Assembly: GCF_024213375.1 (NCBI RefSeq)
Contig: NZ_JANAVJ010000011.1
Location: 1-64,000, forward strand
DNA length: 64,000 bases
Direction of reading: 5' to 3'
DNA from: Paenibacillus sp. MZ04-78.2
GTDB taxonomy: Bacteria > Bacillota > Bacilli > Paenibacillales > NBRC-103111
Shown here piece by piece: positions 1-8,575 of the stretch. The notes beneath the pieces were generated by a model. It did not search any database. It saw nothing but the letters and a program-made list of their open reading frames with translations, and had not been told where the DNA came from. Position numbers and translations under genes: made by a program. The number at the start of each line of letters is the position of its first letter. The stretch's first letter is position 1.

Positions 1-51
1 GTGCGCGTCGTAATCAGTTACGTATATGATCTCATGAATCCCGTCGTTTTT

Positions 52-300
52 CTAGGTGTGGAGGATTTGACGCTTACCCGACCATGAGGTTTCAATATAG
101 TTAAAAATCTTTTCTAACTCATGAATTGAAATACTGTTTTTCTTAATCAGTTTGTTTAGCTTTTGAATGGTGTAAAGATTATAGTTAGCTTCCGCATTGT
201 ATTGACCGCTGTCGTTAGAGAACAAGAGATTTGGTTGTGTTGCTATCTCAATAATTTCGTTGTACACTTTTATTCCCTTATTTCTTAGAAAATCAATCAT
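52..300 (-). CDS. small hypothetical protein
   Basis: An 82-residue, AT-rich reading frame, Lys/Asn/Ile-rich, that I do not recognise. A plausible ribosome site (AAGGTAGTG) precedes the ATG, which supports it being real. It sits alone at the left edge of a strip of decayed accessory genes and could be the remnant of a longer gene. There is no signal peptide, no membrane segment and no known motif. Confidence 0.4.
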   Translation of the reverse strand: MIDFLRNKGIKVYNEIIEIATQPNLLFSNDSGQYNAEANYNLYTIQKLNKLIKKNSISIHELEKIFNYIETSWSGKRQILHT

Positions 301-676
301 TAAAATGTATCACTACCTTCAAAATAAAATCATTCTATCATCAGCATACACCCCATTATACCATGTGTTGGTACTAAGGACAGGCTACTTGGTTCCCATC
401 CGCCGCGGCATGATAAAGCCTTGAATTACAGAACGTCTACGGATTTACTCTCCGATCCGCCGACCAGTCAGCCGCCGTTAAGTCTTGAAACGATGTTAAC
501 AAGTAAAAAGGGACTTAAACCTCGCGTCCACGATTAAACGATACTCGTCCCTACTCGCTAATCTTAGCGTCTCTTATATACCGCGATTTTCCAATCCAAA
601 CCAAGATATGCTGATTATGCAACTTGAACAAAAACCATGCTATAATATTGATAAGTACGGATTGGAGTTGATTCAA
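301..676. other. intergenic stretch, nothing assigned
   Basis: No convincing gene, repeat or RNA gene is visible here. A TATAAT at 641-646 lies just upstream of the Rpn gene start and probably belongs to its promoter; I see no good -35 for it. Confidence 0.4.
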
Positions 677-1806
677 TTGAAAGACCTTCTTGATCCCAAG
701 AATGATTTTGTCTTTAAGCGGATATTCGGAAGTGAAGAGAACAAGGACGTATTGCTTGCATTCCTGAACAATACCTTTATCGAAGCGGGTGAACCACCAC
801 TGACAGAAATCCTCCTAATGAATCCGTACACCGATAAAGATGCGCCGCGCGACAAGCAGTCCATTTTCGACATTCGAGCCAAAACAACAACCGGCGAGCA
901 GATCAATATTGAAATGCAGCTTTTTAATCAATATGATATCGAGAAACGGACACTGTATTACTGGAGTAGACAGTATTCAGGACAATTGGAAGAAGGCCAG
1001 AGGTACCGCCAATTAAATCTGAATCCCCGTAAAATTATAACGAGGGTGATGTAAAAACCTTGTAATACCGCGGCTTTTCGGCGATTTTGCCTATCAGAAT
1101 CTTCGCTAATCTACGTTATAATTATAACGTGGATTAACGAACCTATTATTCACAACGAATTGGAAAATAAGAAGAATGACACTACATAAGGCAATAAATA
1201 TTTGAACAATAGGAATAAAAAGTATCAAAAACTCCACAACTGCATCGGAGCCGCTGACCTCGTTATAATATGGACGGGAATTCAGGATTAAAGAAGTGCG
1301 TAACGATCAATATTCTCAACTACTCCTTTCTTCCGAATGATCTTTATCATAGTGTATTCCATTTGAGGGAAGACCACAGCGGCATTCCACTGAGTAACGA
1401 TATAGAAATCCATATGATTGAACTTTCTAAGCTGAATGAGCAAATGATTCCAATAAAAGGCGGATTGGTGAACTGGCTATTGTTTTTGAAAGGCGTCAGC
1501 AAGTCAAACTGGGAGGTACTGACGATGAATGAGCCCGTGTTGCGTAAAGCTATGGATACATTAGAGTTTTTAAGCCAAGATGCAGAAGCCCGGCGCTTGT
1601 ATGAAATGCGGCAAAAATTTCTACACGATGAAGCCTCCATGCTGGCAGGCGCAAGAGAAGAAGGAGAAGTGGCAGGGGAACGCAAAAAAGCGATTGAAGT
1701 AGCTAAAAAGCTGCTAGCTAAAGGAACAGATATTGCCGCTATTGCTGATATTTCTGGCCTTTCAGAAGAAGAAGTTGAACGTTTAAAAATGCAATTAAAA
1801 AACTAG
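677..1806 (+). pseudogene. Rpn family PD-(D/E)XK nuclease/putative transposase, split by insertion
   Basis: The 5' part carries the family signature LLDPKNDFVFKRIFG near the N-terminus and a nuclease-like core (NIEMQ). The 3' part resumes at KKCVTINIL and ends in a charged helical tail with repeated GEREKK-like residues, typical of the Rpn C-terminus. The two halves are separated by a 269-bp insertion flanked by a 6-bp direct repeat. Removing the insertion and one repeat restores one frame reading YRQL-KKCVT and a protein of about 284 residues, the usual family length. I place the start at TTG 677 because TATAAT (641) and GGAG (664) lie just upstream; an ATG at 608 is also in frame. As it stands the gene is broken: the first half stops inside the insertion. 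Family members are linked to RecA-independent recombination, but the role here is lost or unknown. Confidence 0.8.
1018..1286. mobile_element. MITE-like non-coding insertion (269 bp)
   Basis: The element has imperfect terminal inverted repeats. The left end reads TCTGAATCCCCGT then AATTATAACGAGG; the complement of the right end reads CCTGAATTCCCGT then ATTATAACGAGG. It is flanked by the 6-bp direct repeat ATTAAA (1012-1017 and 1287-1292). An 18-bp perfect palindrome, ACGTTATAATTATAACGT, lies near the middle. No open frame fills it, so it would need a transposase from elsewhere. The host family cannot be named from sequence alone. Confidence 0.75.
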
Positions 1807-1926
1807 GTTGCATAATTATTACTGGCAACTCCCGTGCAAGAAAATTTAGTTATAGAGCATAAGAAAAAATCCTTTCCGCTGATCTATAGCGAATGGAAAT
1901 GGCAACATCCACATAGCACTGAAATA

Positions 1927-1950
1927 GGGACGCGAATCACTCCGCGTCCC
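1927..1950. terminator. hairpin between convergent genes
   Basis: Perfect 8-bp stem GGGACGCG/CGCGTCCC with an 8-nt loop, placed between the 3' ends of two convergent genes. It lacks a strong T tract on either strand, so terminator function is only likely. Confidence 0.45.
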
Positions 1951-1965
1951 TACCTGACTCGCTCC

Positions 1966-2757
1966 TTATAAATCAACACAGCCACACTCTCCCATCATGC
2001 ATTCATAAAGTTCATTTGTATACTTGTGATACTCCATCTCTTTACCATGGCAATGAGCAGAGTAAGGGGGACTATCATTCCATGACCCCATGCCTCCAAA
2101 GACCCAAGAACAGGATATAGTATTCATTATTCTTTGAGCACTAACTGGATAATGTTCTGGTAATAAGTTTTTTTCTTCTGCTTGCTCTCCAATTAAACAT
2201 TTTATACCTTTATCAAAGAATCGCTCTTTCCAGCCCATCTCCGAGATTTCTTCAGCAAGTTTACTAATATTAGATAAAGCAATTCGGAGACGTTGAGATA
2301 AGTCATCTAAATTATATTTAACAGACTTATATTCATCGTAGCTAATAACTTTGGTATATGTAATATCCCATTTCGTGTTTGGTGGTTCCTTCGCTAAATT
2401 CCAGTTTGGCACCCAAATTTCGTTAAAATGTTCAAAAACACATACAATTGCCCATCTACGTCCTCCACCTACAAAAGCACTAGTAACTGCCTCATCCTTT
2501 ATCTTGTTTGAATTAATTAAAAAAGCACCTTTACAATGCCGATCTTTAATGTTCTGCATCCATTTTAGTGTGTCAAACTCATTGTTAGCAGGTTTAGAGA
2601 AGAATTTTAATAAAGATTTCCTCTCATGTGGCTCAATAAATCTAACCGCATAATGCACGTTGTTTGTATATGCTTCTGGTTCTGAAAGAATACCCTGATT
2701 TAGCAAGGCGTTAGTATAAGATGTGATTAAAATTATATGATGAAGTTCTCCATTCAT
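1966..2757 (-). CDS. hypothetical protein (about 263 aa)
   Basis: I do not recognise this soluble protein. It has no signal peptide or membrane segment. Cysteines and histidines cluster near the C-terminus (SAHCHGKEME and ECMMGECGCVDL), which could bind a metal. The ATG at 2757 is chosen over the one at 2766: the TAGGAG ribosome site abuts the upstream ATG but sits 9 nt from this one. Codon use is AT-rich like the rest of the left strip, consistent with an accessory origin. Confidence 0.6.
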   Translation of the reverse strand: MNGELHHIILITSYTNALLNQGILSEPEAYTNNVHYAVRFIEPHERKSLLKFFSKPANNEFDTLKWMQNIKDRHCKGAFLINSNKIKDEAVTSAFVGGGRRWAIVCVFEHFNEIWVPNWNLAKEPPNTKWDITYTKVISYDEYKSVKYNLDDLSQRLRIALSNISKLAEEISEMGWKERFFDKGIKCLIGEQAEEKNLLPEHYPVSAQRIMNTISCSWVFGGMGSWNDSPPYSAHCHGKEMEYHKYTNELYECMMGECGCVDL

Positions 2758-2940
2758 TATCTTCATCTCCTACCTATCGAATTGTCAAATATGGTATGCA
2801 CCATGCCCAATTATGGATTTTGTTGCAATTTGGTGCGTTCCTCAATTTTGATATTACCACGCAACACGCACCAATTTATACCCTTCAGTGAAAAAGCGAA
2901 GCTAAGGTATTCAACTATTTGGGACATAAAATTACAGAGA

Positions 2941-2974
2941 ATAAGCCTCTTCCTGCTCATTGGAAGAGGCTTAT
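2941..2974 (-). terminator. strong hairpin after the rep-like remnant
   Basis: Perfect 13-bp stem ATAAGCCTCTTCC/GGAAGAGGCTTAT with an 8-nt loop, directly after the stop codon of the replication-protein remnant. It looks like that gene's terminator, though a T tract is weak. Confidence 0.5.
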
Positions 2975-3259
2975 CAAATTATTGTGCTTAAGTCTAAGGG
3001 GGACAGTTCCTTATCGGAATACATTGGAGCTATGCCTAGCCTTGTTAAGTCAGCAATTCGTCTATCGTATGTAGTTTTTGACGGCTGATTTATGCTTTGA
3101 TCGCCGAATAATATTTTGTATTCTATAAACCCCAGAAGCTGCCATGCTTTGCTCTCTCTGTTTACCCAATCGTTGCAAGTGTTTGAACAGCTCCCCACTA
3201 CTGACCATTTGTACATTATGACCGAATAGGAACTTAGGAATTGATACCTCTACAGTCAT
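2974..3259 (-). pseudogene. decayed phage/plasmid replication protein (II/X-like)
   Basis: Two overlapping frames appear to be one broken gene. The N-terminal frame (MTVEVSIPKFLFGHNVQM) resembles the start of Firmicute gene II/X-type phage or plasmid replication proteins. After a frame change near 3165 the other frame gives WQLLGFIEYKILFG and SKTTYDRRIADLTRLGI, which resembles their C-terminal helix-turn-helix-like end. The middle of such proteins, usually 300 or more residues, is missing. The assignment rests on remembered family resemblance and is tentative. Confidence 0.4.
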
Positions 3260-3749
3260 TCTCTCCGTATTTGATTATATTTAAGACGAACAGCTTCGCC
3301 CTTTTTCTTATATTCCAATACTTCACCGACCATCCCATTATTATCACTCCCACTATAAAGTAATCATTTCTCCTGTTTTCTCACTAAATCTCAATATTTC
3401 AACTTTGACAGCTTGAGTGGTGGTAGTGGAGAATGGAACCTATGCACCGATTTCCGATCAAGCGTAGGCGGGAACAGAGCTTAGGAGATCGGATTCCAAA
3501 ACTTGTGAAATTTATTATGATCGCACCGTTGGATCTCCACATTCACCCTCGGGGTTTACCCTCCCATGTCACGCTGGGTCTATGCCCTTACATTCCTTCG
3601 TTCTACCTCTCAAGGGTTGGATGCCGATTCTTGCTCCTTTACGGGGTCGTTGCCCTTATGGAATATCGTTCTTCGGCTGCTCCGTTGCTTCCGTTGTCAT
3701 GGCTAAATATTGGGAGTTACATGGGATTGCAGGTTTGTGCTTTGTTAGG
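3260..3749. other. non-coding flank of the IS110 relic
   Basis: No gene is supported. The frames open here are compositionally poor and lack ribosome sites. The right part (about 3430-3749) lies immediately 3' of the IS110-type transposase and is probably the non-coding end of that element. In the IS1111 subgroup the bridge RNA is encoded on the 3' side of the transposase, so this is where one would look, but I cannot define an RNA. Confidence 0.35.
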
Positions 3750-4345
3750 CTACCACTTGCATCTGATCCCCAGTGTGAAGAGGACGCGAACCAGTTTTCT
3801 ACATAAAGCGATGATGGATTGTTTCTTCTTCAGCGGATTCTGACTTCGTGTCGTGTAGTGCTGATGCAACGCCTTGAACGCGGCATTCTTTGCAACCATC
3901 GGCATCACCGCTCGGAACAACAGAGCTCGGAGGCGTGAGCGCCCGCGTTTGCTTATCCCTGTCTTGCCCTTTCGCTTGCCTGAGCTGTTCTCTTTCAGGT
4001 TCAGACCAGCCAAACGGATAATTTGCTGTCCATGGTCGTAGTTGTTGATATCTCCAACTTCGGCCAGAAACCCGGCTACCGTTACCACTCCGACGCCCGG
4101 CACCGTCAACATCTGAGCCGTACCAGGAATGTTCTCGAGAATCTTCAGCACCTGAGCCATGATCGTTTCAAGTTGCTCGCTGAACAAATCGAATTGTTGC
4201 AGCAAAGTGGCCAGTTCCACTCGGGCTGCTGTTACTCCTTCTGTTAGCCCGATCGATGTAGAAGCCGTAGCCATGAGCTTCTCCGCTCGCCGCATTAGGC
4301 CACATGGTAATTTCGTAGGAAAACAGTCTAATCGGCCGACCGTTG
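3750..4345 (-). pseudogene. IS110-family transposase, N-terminally truncated
   Basis: The C-terminal IS116/IS110/IS902 domain is clear: VPGVGVVTVAGFLAEVGDI, then RLAGLNLKENSSGKRKGKT and ISKRGRSRLRALLFRAVMP, with the conserved serine-containing C-terminal catalytic region. In-frame sequence upstream of the first ATG (FPTKLPCGLMRRAEKLM) also fits the family, so truncation lies near 4345. The N-terminal DEDD RuvC-like domain, roughly half the protein, is absent. It is inactive and ends at a large inverted repeat. Confidence 0.8.
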
Positions 4346-4348
4346 TTC

Positions 4349-4391
4349 AAAATTGCTCAATTAGCCCGGCAGCGAACAATTGAGCAATTTT
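4349..4391. repeat. 14-bp inverted repeat at the truncated end of the IS relic
   Basis: AAAATTGCTCAATT and AATTGAGCAATTTT form a perfect 14-bp stem around a 15-nt loop. It marks the point where transposase similarity stops. It could be a terminator for incoming transcription or a mobile-element end. Confidence 0.6.
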
Positions 4392-4531
4392 CACAGTTTG
4401 GGTTTCAATCTAATATTGATCCATTTATTTCTGAATGAAAAAAAATGGGTCTAACATATTTTAGGAACATATGCTAACATTTTTTCTAGGGCATCGCGAC
4501 AACCCTAAGATGAGAAGGAGCACGGGTAGGA

Positions 4532-5224
4532 ATGAAAAAACTTTTTGCTACACTCTCGCTAGCCGTTGTTCTTGCAATGAGCATCCATCCAACTTCTGCA
4601 AAGGACACATTGCAGAGCAACCCGACCAAAGGCTGCTACGACGATTTGGAGTCGTATCCGTACAAAGTGGTCGAAACCAACCACGAAGAAGGTTTCAAAA
4701 GGATCAAAATCGAAGGAAAAGAAGCGGAAAGGTTTATTCAAAATTCGAATATGCCGAAGCCACCGGAACATGCTGAAATCGGCGCGGTGTTTTTAAAATT
4801 ACCCTTAACTGAGCAAAAACCATCCATCATCGCAAATCCTCAATCGTCCGGGAATCAGTATCTTAAACCCACAGGTGCATCCAAAGCATGCGGAGAAATC
4901 TTCAAGCGAACTACTGCACTAGGTCCATCTGAATATACGTTTAGTGCCAAGACTACAACCAAAGTGACTGCAACTGCCACTGTAGGTATGGACTATGCTT
5001 TAGTCAAATCAACATTTGGCCTCACGGTTGATGAAACAAGGGAAGTATCTGATCAGATGGACAACACGATCCCTGCGGGTGAATATTGGTCAATGGTTGC
5101 GGCCACGAACGTAAACATTAACCGATTTGATGTTATGGAAAAAGGATGGATTTGGGATTCGAAGACCGGGGAAGGTAGTGTCACGGAACCTATAGGAGTT
5201 TGCTTCTATTATTACAAAATTTAA
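4532..5224 (+). CDS. secreted beta-rich protein of unknown function
   Basis: A classic signal peptide (MKKLFATLSLAVVLAMS) ends at a probable cleavage site after PTSA. The mature part is about 207 residues with three cysteines. Its second half has long stretches of alternating Ser/Thr and hydrophobic residues (YTFSAKTTTKVTATATVG), a pattern seen in secreted beta-sheet and aerolysin-type pore-forming folds, but I cannot assign a family. A ribosome site (GGGTAGGA) precedes the ATG and a strong terminator follows, so it is a single-gene unit. Function is unknown; a toxin or surface role is only a guess. Confidence 0.75.
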   Translation: MKKLFATLSLAVVLAMSIHPTSAKDTLQSNPTKGCYDDLESYPYKVVETNHEEGFKRIKIEGKEAERFIQNSNMPKPPEHAEIGAVFLKLPLTEQKPSIIANPQSSGNQYLKPTGASKACGEIFKRTTALGPSEYTFSAKTTTKVTATATVGMDYALVKSTFGLTVDETREVSDQMDNTIPAGEYWSMVAATNVNINRFDVMEKGWIWDSKTGEGSVTEPIGVCFYYYKI

Positions 5225-5231
5225 CACACGC

Positions 5232-5275
5232 AAATCGTCCCTTGCTTGCGAAACCAAAGCAGCAAGGGACGATTT
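5232..5275 (+). terminator. intrinsic terminator-like hairpin
   Basis: Perfect 15-bp stem AAATCGTCCCTTGCT/AGCAAGGGACGATTT directly after the stop of the secreted-protein gene and just before the convergent glycosyltransferase. It probably serves both. Confidence 0.75.
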
Positions 5276-5291
5276 GTGAACCGCGCTACCG

Positions 5292-6602
5292 CTAAACCCC
5301 ACTTTCATGTCGGGAATGCGGCGGTAAGTCATGATTGTTTTTAGTAGTGAACGCTTTTCTAAAAATCAATATTACCTGGTAGATCATATAGCTCGTAAGC
5401 AATATAAAAAATGTCATCACTGGATAGCCATATCTCGACATCGCAACAAATGGGATCTGGATAGCGGTAAAATAAAATAATGTCAGAAGAATCGGTAGTA
5501 AACTCTTCCCAGTTTTGCGGACACACGCCCAAAACATACCTATGAGGCCGCCCCTAACAATGATAGTCTGTATATTTTCGACAATGTTCTTTTTAATTGA
5601 GAAAATATCATGCAAGTAGAATGGAACTAAATAAAGGGCACGAAGTCTTCCAATCGTATAATGATTAATATAATTTAATGGTTCATGTATCAAGCCGTAT
5701 TTTAGAACATCTAATCCTTTGGCAACCGCCACCTGATCTGCACCGGTAAAGATGGTGCTGGGATCGTATTGAGGATAAGCCGCAAAAAAACCATCAGGCG
5801 GAAGCCCGTACCGAATTTGAGTTCCAAGAAGGAATGGGCTCCCCGCGGAACTTGTAAACAAAATAAAATGGCCAAAGGTGATGTAATTTCGAATCCACCA
5901 CGGAATCAAAAGAACGATATAGGCGGCTATGATCGTGAGCGTGAATCGAACAATTTCTTTAAACGAATAGTGGTAACATAGCCACAAAATTAGCATAATG
6001 CCTGGAAATAATGAGGCTTGCGGCTTAAAATAAGCTGCTGATGCTGTCAGTAATCCAACTCCAATGTACCAACTCGTTTTTTTTGTATGAAGAGCAGTGA
6101 TCATGACGCATAAAAGGACCAGAACAATAAAACGGAAAATACTCTCGGTTAGAATTGAACCAGAGGTAAAGTAATCCGGAAGATAGACAGCAACTAGTAA
6201 TGAAGTTATAATAGCAACCCAATGATTAAACGTATACCTGGCAATATAATAGACTGGAAAAATGCATATCGCCTGCAGAAAGGCTTGAAAGATTCTAAAA
6301 GCAGTTACACCGCCATGCTGCTCCCCAAAAATCGCCATAAATCCGCTTAATATCATGGTCAAGCCTGGCATAATAAATGCGGAAGGATCATTCCCTGAAT
6401 TATAGACAAGGGTACCTTCGTTAAGGAGAACTCTCGCACTGTGGATATATTTAACGTCATCATTATCGAGTTTAATCGGATCTCCCAGAAAGAGACGGTC
6501 GCCATGGACCAATACGACTATGATAGAAATAAGAAATACAATGGATGACAAGATCAGCAAGAATCGCTTGGTTGCAGCTTCCTTCAAATAAGAAAAAAAC
6601 AA
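5292..6602 (-). CDS. polytopic membrane glycosyltransferase (ArnT/PMT type)
   Basis: A 436-residue integral membrane protein with about ten to twelve hydrophobic segments. An acidic motif in the first extracytoplasmic loop (LDNDDVKYIHSARVLL) matches the catalytic region of GT39/ArnT-type lipid-linked sugar transferases. Such enzymes move a sugar from a polyprenyl-phosphate carrier to a cell-surface acceptor. The TTG start is supported by GGAGG seven bases upstream. No sugar-activating partner gene lies next to it, so donor and acceptor are unknown. Confidence 0.75.
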   Translation of the reverse strand: MFFSYLKEAATKRFLLILSSIVFLISIIVVLVHGDRLFLGDPIKLDNDDVKYIHSARVLLNEGTLVYNSGNDPSAFIMPGLTMILSGFMAIFGEQHGGVTAFRIFQAFLQAICIFPVYYIARYTFNHWVAIITSLLVAVYLPDYFTSGSILTESIFRFIVLVLLCVMITALHTKKTSWYIGVGLLTASAAYFKPQASLFPGIMLILWLCYHYSFKEIVRFTLTIIAAYIVLLIPWWIRNYITFGHFILFTSSAGSPFLLGTQIRYGLPPDGFFAAYPQYDPSTIFTGADQVAVAKGLDVLKYGLIHEPLNYINHYTIGRLRALYLVPFYLHDIFSIKKNIVENIQTIIVRGGLIGMFWACVRKTGKSLLPILLTLFYFTAIQIPFVAMSRYGYPVMTFFILLTSYMIYQVILIFRKAFTTKNNHDLPPHSRHESGV

Positions 6603-6778
6603 ACTTTAACCTCCGAACGAAAAAAAATTGTTTGTAAAGCCCATCTATATATAACAATCCTATACTAAGAAAGTTGGTTTTTCAATAAAATCCGACAAAA
6701 TCCACAAGTCACGCCGAGGCAATTGTTATGACAACGCCTCAACAGGGACCGTCGGAAATTCCGGTCAATTGAACGTTA

Positions 6779-7366
6779 TCAGCTGTTTCTGAAGACCTCC
6801 TCAAGCCTATTTAAATAGCCGCTCTTAATCATCTTCTGATCTTTCAGCTTTAATAATAATTGATAAAAACCTTCTCTATAATCGGAATAATGGGAAATGT
6901 TCGCTTTTTCCATCATGGTTGCAAATCGTTTTTCAAACTGCGGCGCGTCACGCATCATATACTTGTAGTTCATCACCCATAGCTTCATCAGATGAATCCA
7001 TTGGTCATTTTCAAACCGTGTTTTGTCGTAGACCAAATTCTTATCATTGTTCAGGATACAGACATCATGAAATGTGAAAGGATTGTCTCCTCCAATAAAG
7101 GTGGATACTAAAAATTTTTCAGGCATCAGGCTGTTTGCAAAATCATACCACGCCGGTTGGAACTTCGCTTTTATACTTTCGGTCAGTTCGTACAATGCGA
7201 CATCCGGGGTAATATCTTTAATGGTCAGCAATAAATCTACATCCGAGTAGGCGTCTGAGGTTTGTTCAACACGACTTCCAATTACCTCTACTCGGGTTAT
7301 AAAATCCAAGCCCTCCAAATGGTTCATCAACTGTTCGGTCAAACCTTCATTTGTCGATGTTCCCAT
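6779..7366 (-). CDS. nucleotidyltransferase-fold protein (aminoglycoside adenylyltransferase-like)
   Basis: The Pol-beta nucleotidyltransferase signature is present: GSRVEQ followed by SDVDLLL, which supplies the metal-binding Asp pair. Fold and length (about 195 residues) recall nucleotidyltransferases related to streptomycin or lincosamide adenylyltransferases, but substrate cannot be predicted. The ATG at 7366 (MGTSTNEG) is chosen; an upstream TTG at 7402 falls inside the T tract of the preceding gene's terminator and has no ribosome site. Confidence 0.65.
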   Translation of the reverse strand: MGTSTNEGLTEQLMNHLEGLDFITRVEVIGSRVEQTSDAYSDVDLLLTIKDITPDVALYELTESIKAKFQPAWYDFANSLMPEKFLVSTFIGGDNPFTFHDVCILNNDKNLVYDKTRFENDQWIHLMKLWVMNYKYMMRDAPQFEKRFATMMEKANISHYSDYREGFYQLLLKLKDQKMIKSGYLNRLEEVFRNS

Positions 7367-7399
7367 AAGATCTTCAGCCCCTTCTTTATTTAGATATCG

Positions 7400-7436
7400 C
7401 AAAAAAATAGAATCAGCCTGTTACGGCTGATTCTAT
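7400..7436 (-). terminator. intrinsic terminator of the siderophore-import operon
   Basis: On the minus strand a perfect 12-bp stem (ATAGAATCAGCC/GGCTGATTCTAT, 6-nt loop) is followed by a run of seven T. It lies 120 bases after the last permease gene. Confidence 0.9.
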
Positions 7437-7552
7437 AGGTTCATGCTCTCCGGGCTATTAATTCCTAACTTGTACTATAAGCGGATCGACCGGAAATTTC
7501 AAGAACTCCATGAAGTCCGGGTACCAGAAGGAAGCGGACAGCAGTCCTTGCC

Positions 7553-8575
7553 TCAGGCTCTGGCCTTAAATAACAAATACACAAAATACGGTACGCCGAT
7601 AATTGAAATCACAATGCCGACAGGCAGCTCGGCGGGCGAGAATACCGTCTTCGCAATAAAATCCGATACGACGACCAGCGCCATGCCGATCAGGCCGCAG
7701 ACGGGAACCATGCGGACGTGCCGGATGCCTACGAGACGCCTGGCGATATGAGGCGCCATCAGGCCGACGAAGCCGATCCCTCCCGACACGCTGACGCAGG
7801 CGCTCACCAGCCCGATGCTGCCGAGCAGCAGGATCATCCGCTCTTTTTCCACAGCGACGCCCAAGCTTCTGACGCTGTTCTCCTCCAGTTGGAGCAAATC
7901 CAGAATATACGCTCTGCGTACGATAACGGGAATAAGCACAACCACCCACGGGAGCATCGCGACAATAAACTTCCAGTTGGCGCTGTAGATGCTGCCGGTC
8001 ATCCAGACCGTCGCCATCTCGTAGTCGGACGGATTCATTTTCAAACTGATGTACATGGAAAGCGCACCGAGTCCAGAAGCGGTAGCGATACCCACCAGAA
8101 GGACGCGCTGCGGGTCCAACTTGCCATCCTTCCAAGCGAATAGATAAAGGAACGCGGCCGTGCTTAGTCCGCCCGCCCAACCGAATAGCGGCATCGCCAT
8201 CGTGGAGAACCAACCTGCCCCCTTGATCTGCCCGCTGAAAAAAAACATAAAGATGACGACGGCCGCGCCCGCTCCGGCGTTGATGCCCAAAACTCCCGGA
8301 TCAGCCAGCCCGTTCCGCGTGACGCCTTGGATCGCCGCGCCGGCCACACCCAGCCCCAGGCCGACCAAAGCGGCAATAACGATACGGGGCAGCCGGAAGT
8401 CGAAGATGACCAGTTCGTGCTCAGGCTGCGGGTTGATCTGAAGCAGCGTTCGTACGATATCGCCCACCGTCATGTCGAAGGCCCCGTTCGTGAGAGACAG
8501 GTATGCGGCGATGAAGATAAGCGCGACCGCTCCGAGCAGCACCGCCATGTATCTGCCGGTTGAAAGATTACGCAC
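7553..8575 (-). CDS. feuC: FecCD-family ferric siderophore permease (FeuC-like)
   Basis: A 340-residue BtuC/FecCD-type permease with about nine hydrophobic segments. Family motifs include LPRIVIAALVGLGLGVAGAA, IQGVTRNGLADPGVLGINAG near the N-terminus and the coupling-helix region GFVGLMAPHIARRLVG. It forms a heterodimer with the preceding permease. A GTG start follows GGGGAG and overlaps the upstream gene by 8 bases, so translation is coupled. No ATPase follows; in Bacillus subtilis the Feu system borrows the stand-alone ATPase YusV, and the same is expected here. Schizokinen-type importers (YfiYZ/YfhA) are an alternative. Confidence 0.85.
   Translation of the reverse strand: MRNLSTGRYMAVLLGAVALIFIAAYLSLTNGAFDMTVGDIVRTLLQINPQPEHELVIFDFRLPRIVIAALVGLGLGVAGAAIQGVTRNGLADPGVLGINAGAGAAVVIFMFFFSGQIKGAGWFSTMAMPLFGWAGGLSTAAFLYLFAWKDGKLDPQRVLLVGIATASGLGALSMYISLKMNPSDYEMATVWMTGSIYSANWKFIVAMLPWVVVLIPVIVRRAYILDLLQLEENSVRSLGVAVEKERMILLLGSIGLVSACVSVSGGIGFVGLMAPHIARRLVGIRHVRMVPVCGLIGMALVVVSDFIAKTVFSPAELPVGIVISIIGVPYFVYLLFKARA

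Noticed and set aside
3433-3843. 136-residue plus-strand open frame
   Set aside because: No ribosome site, no recognisable motif, and it overlaps the IS110 relic and its non-coding flank.
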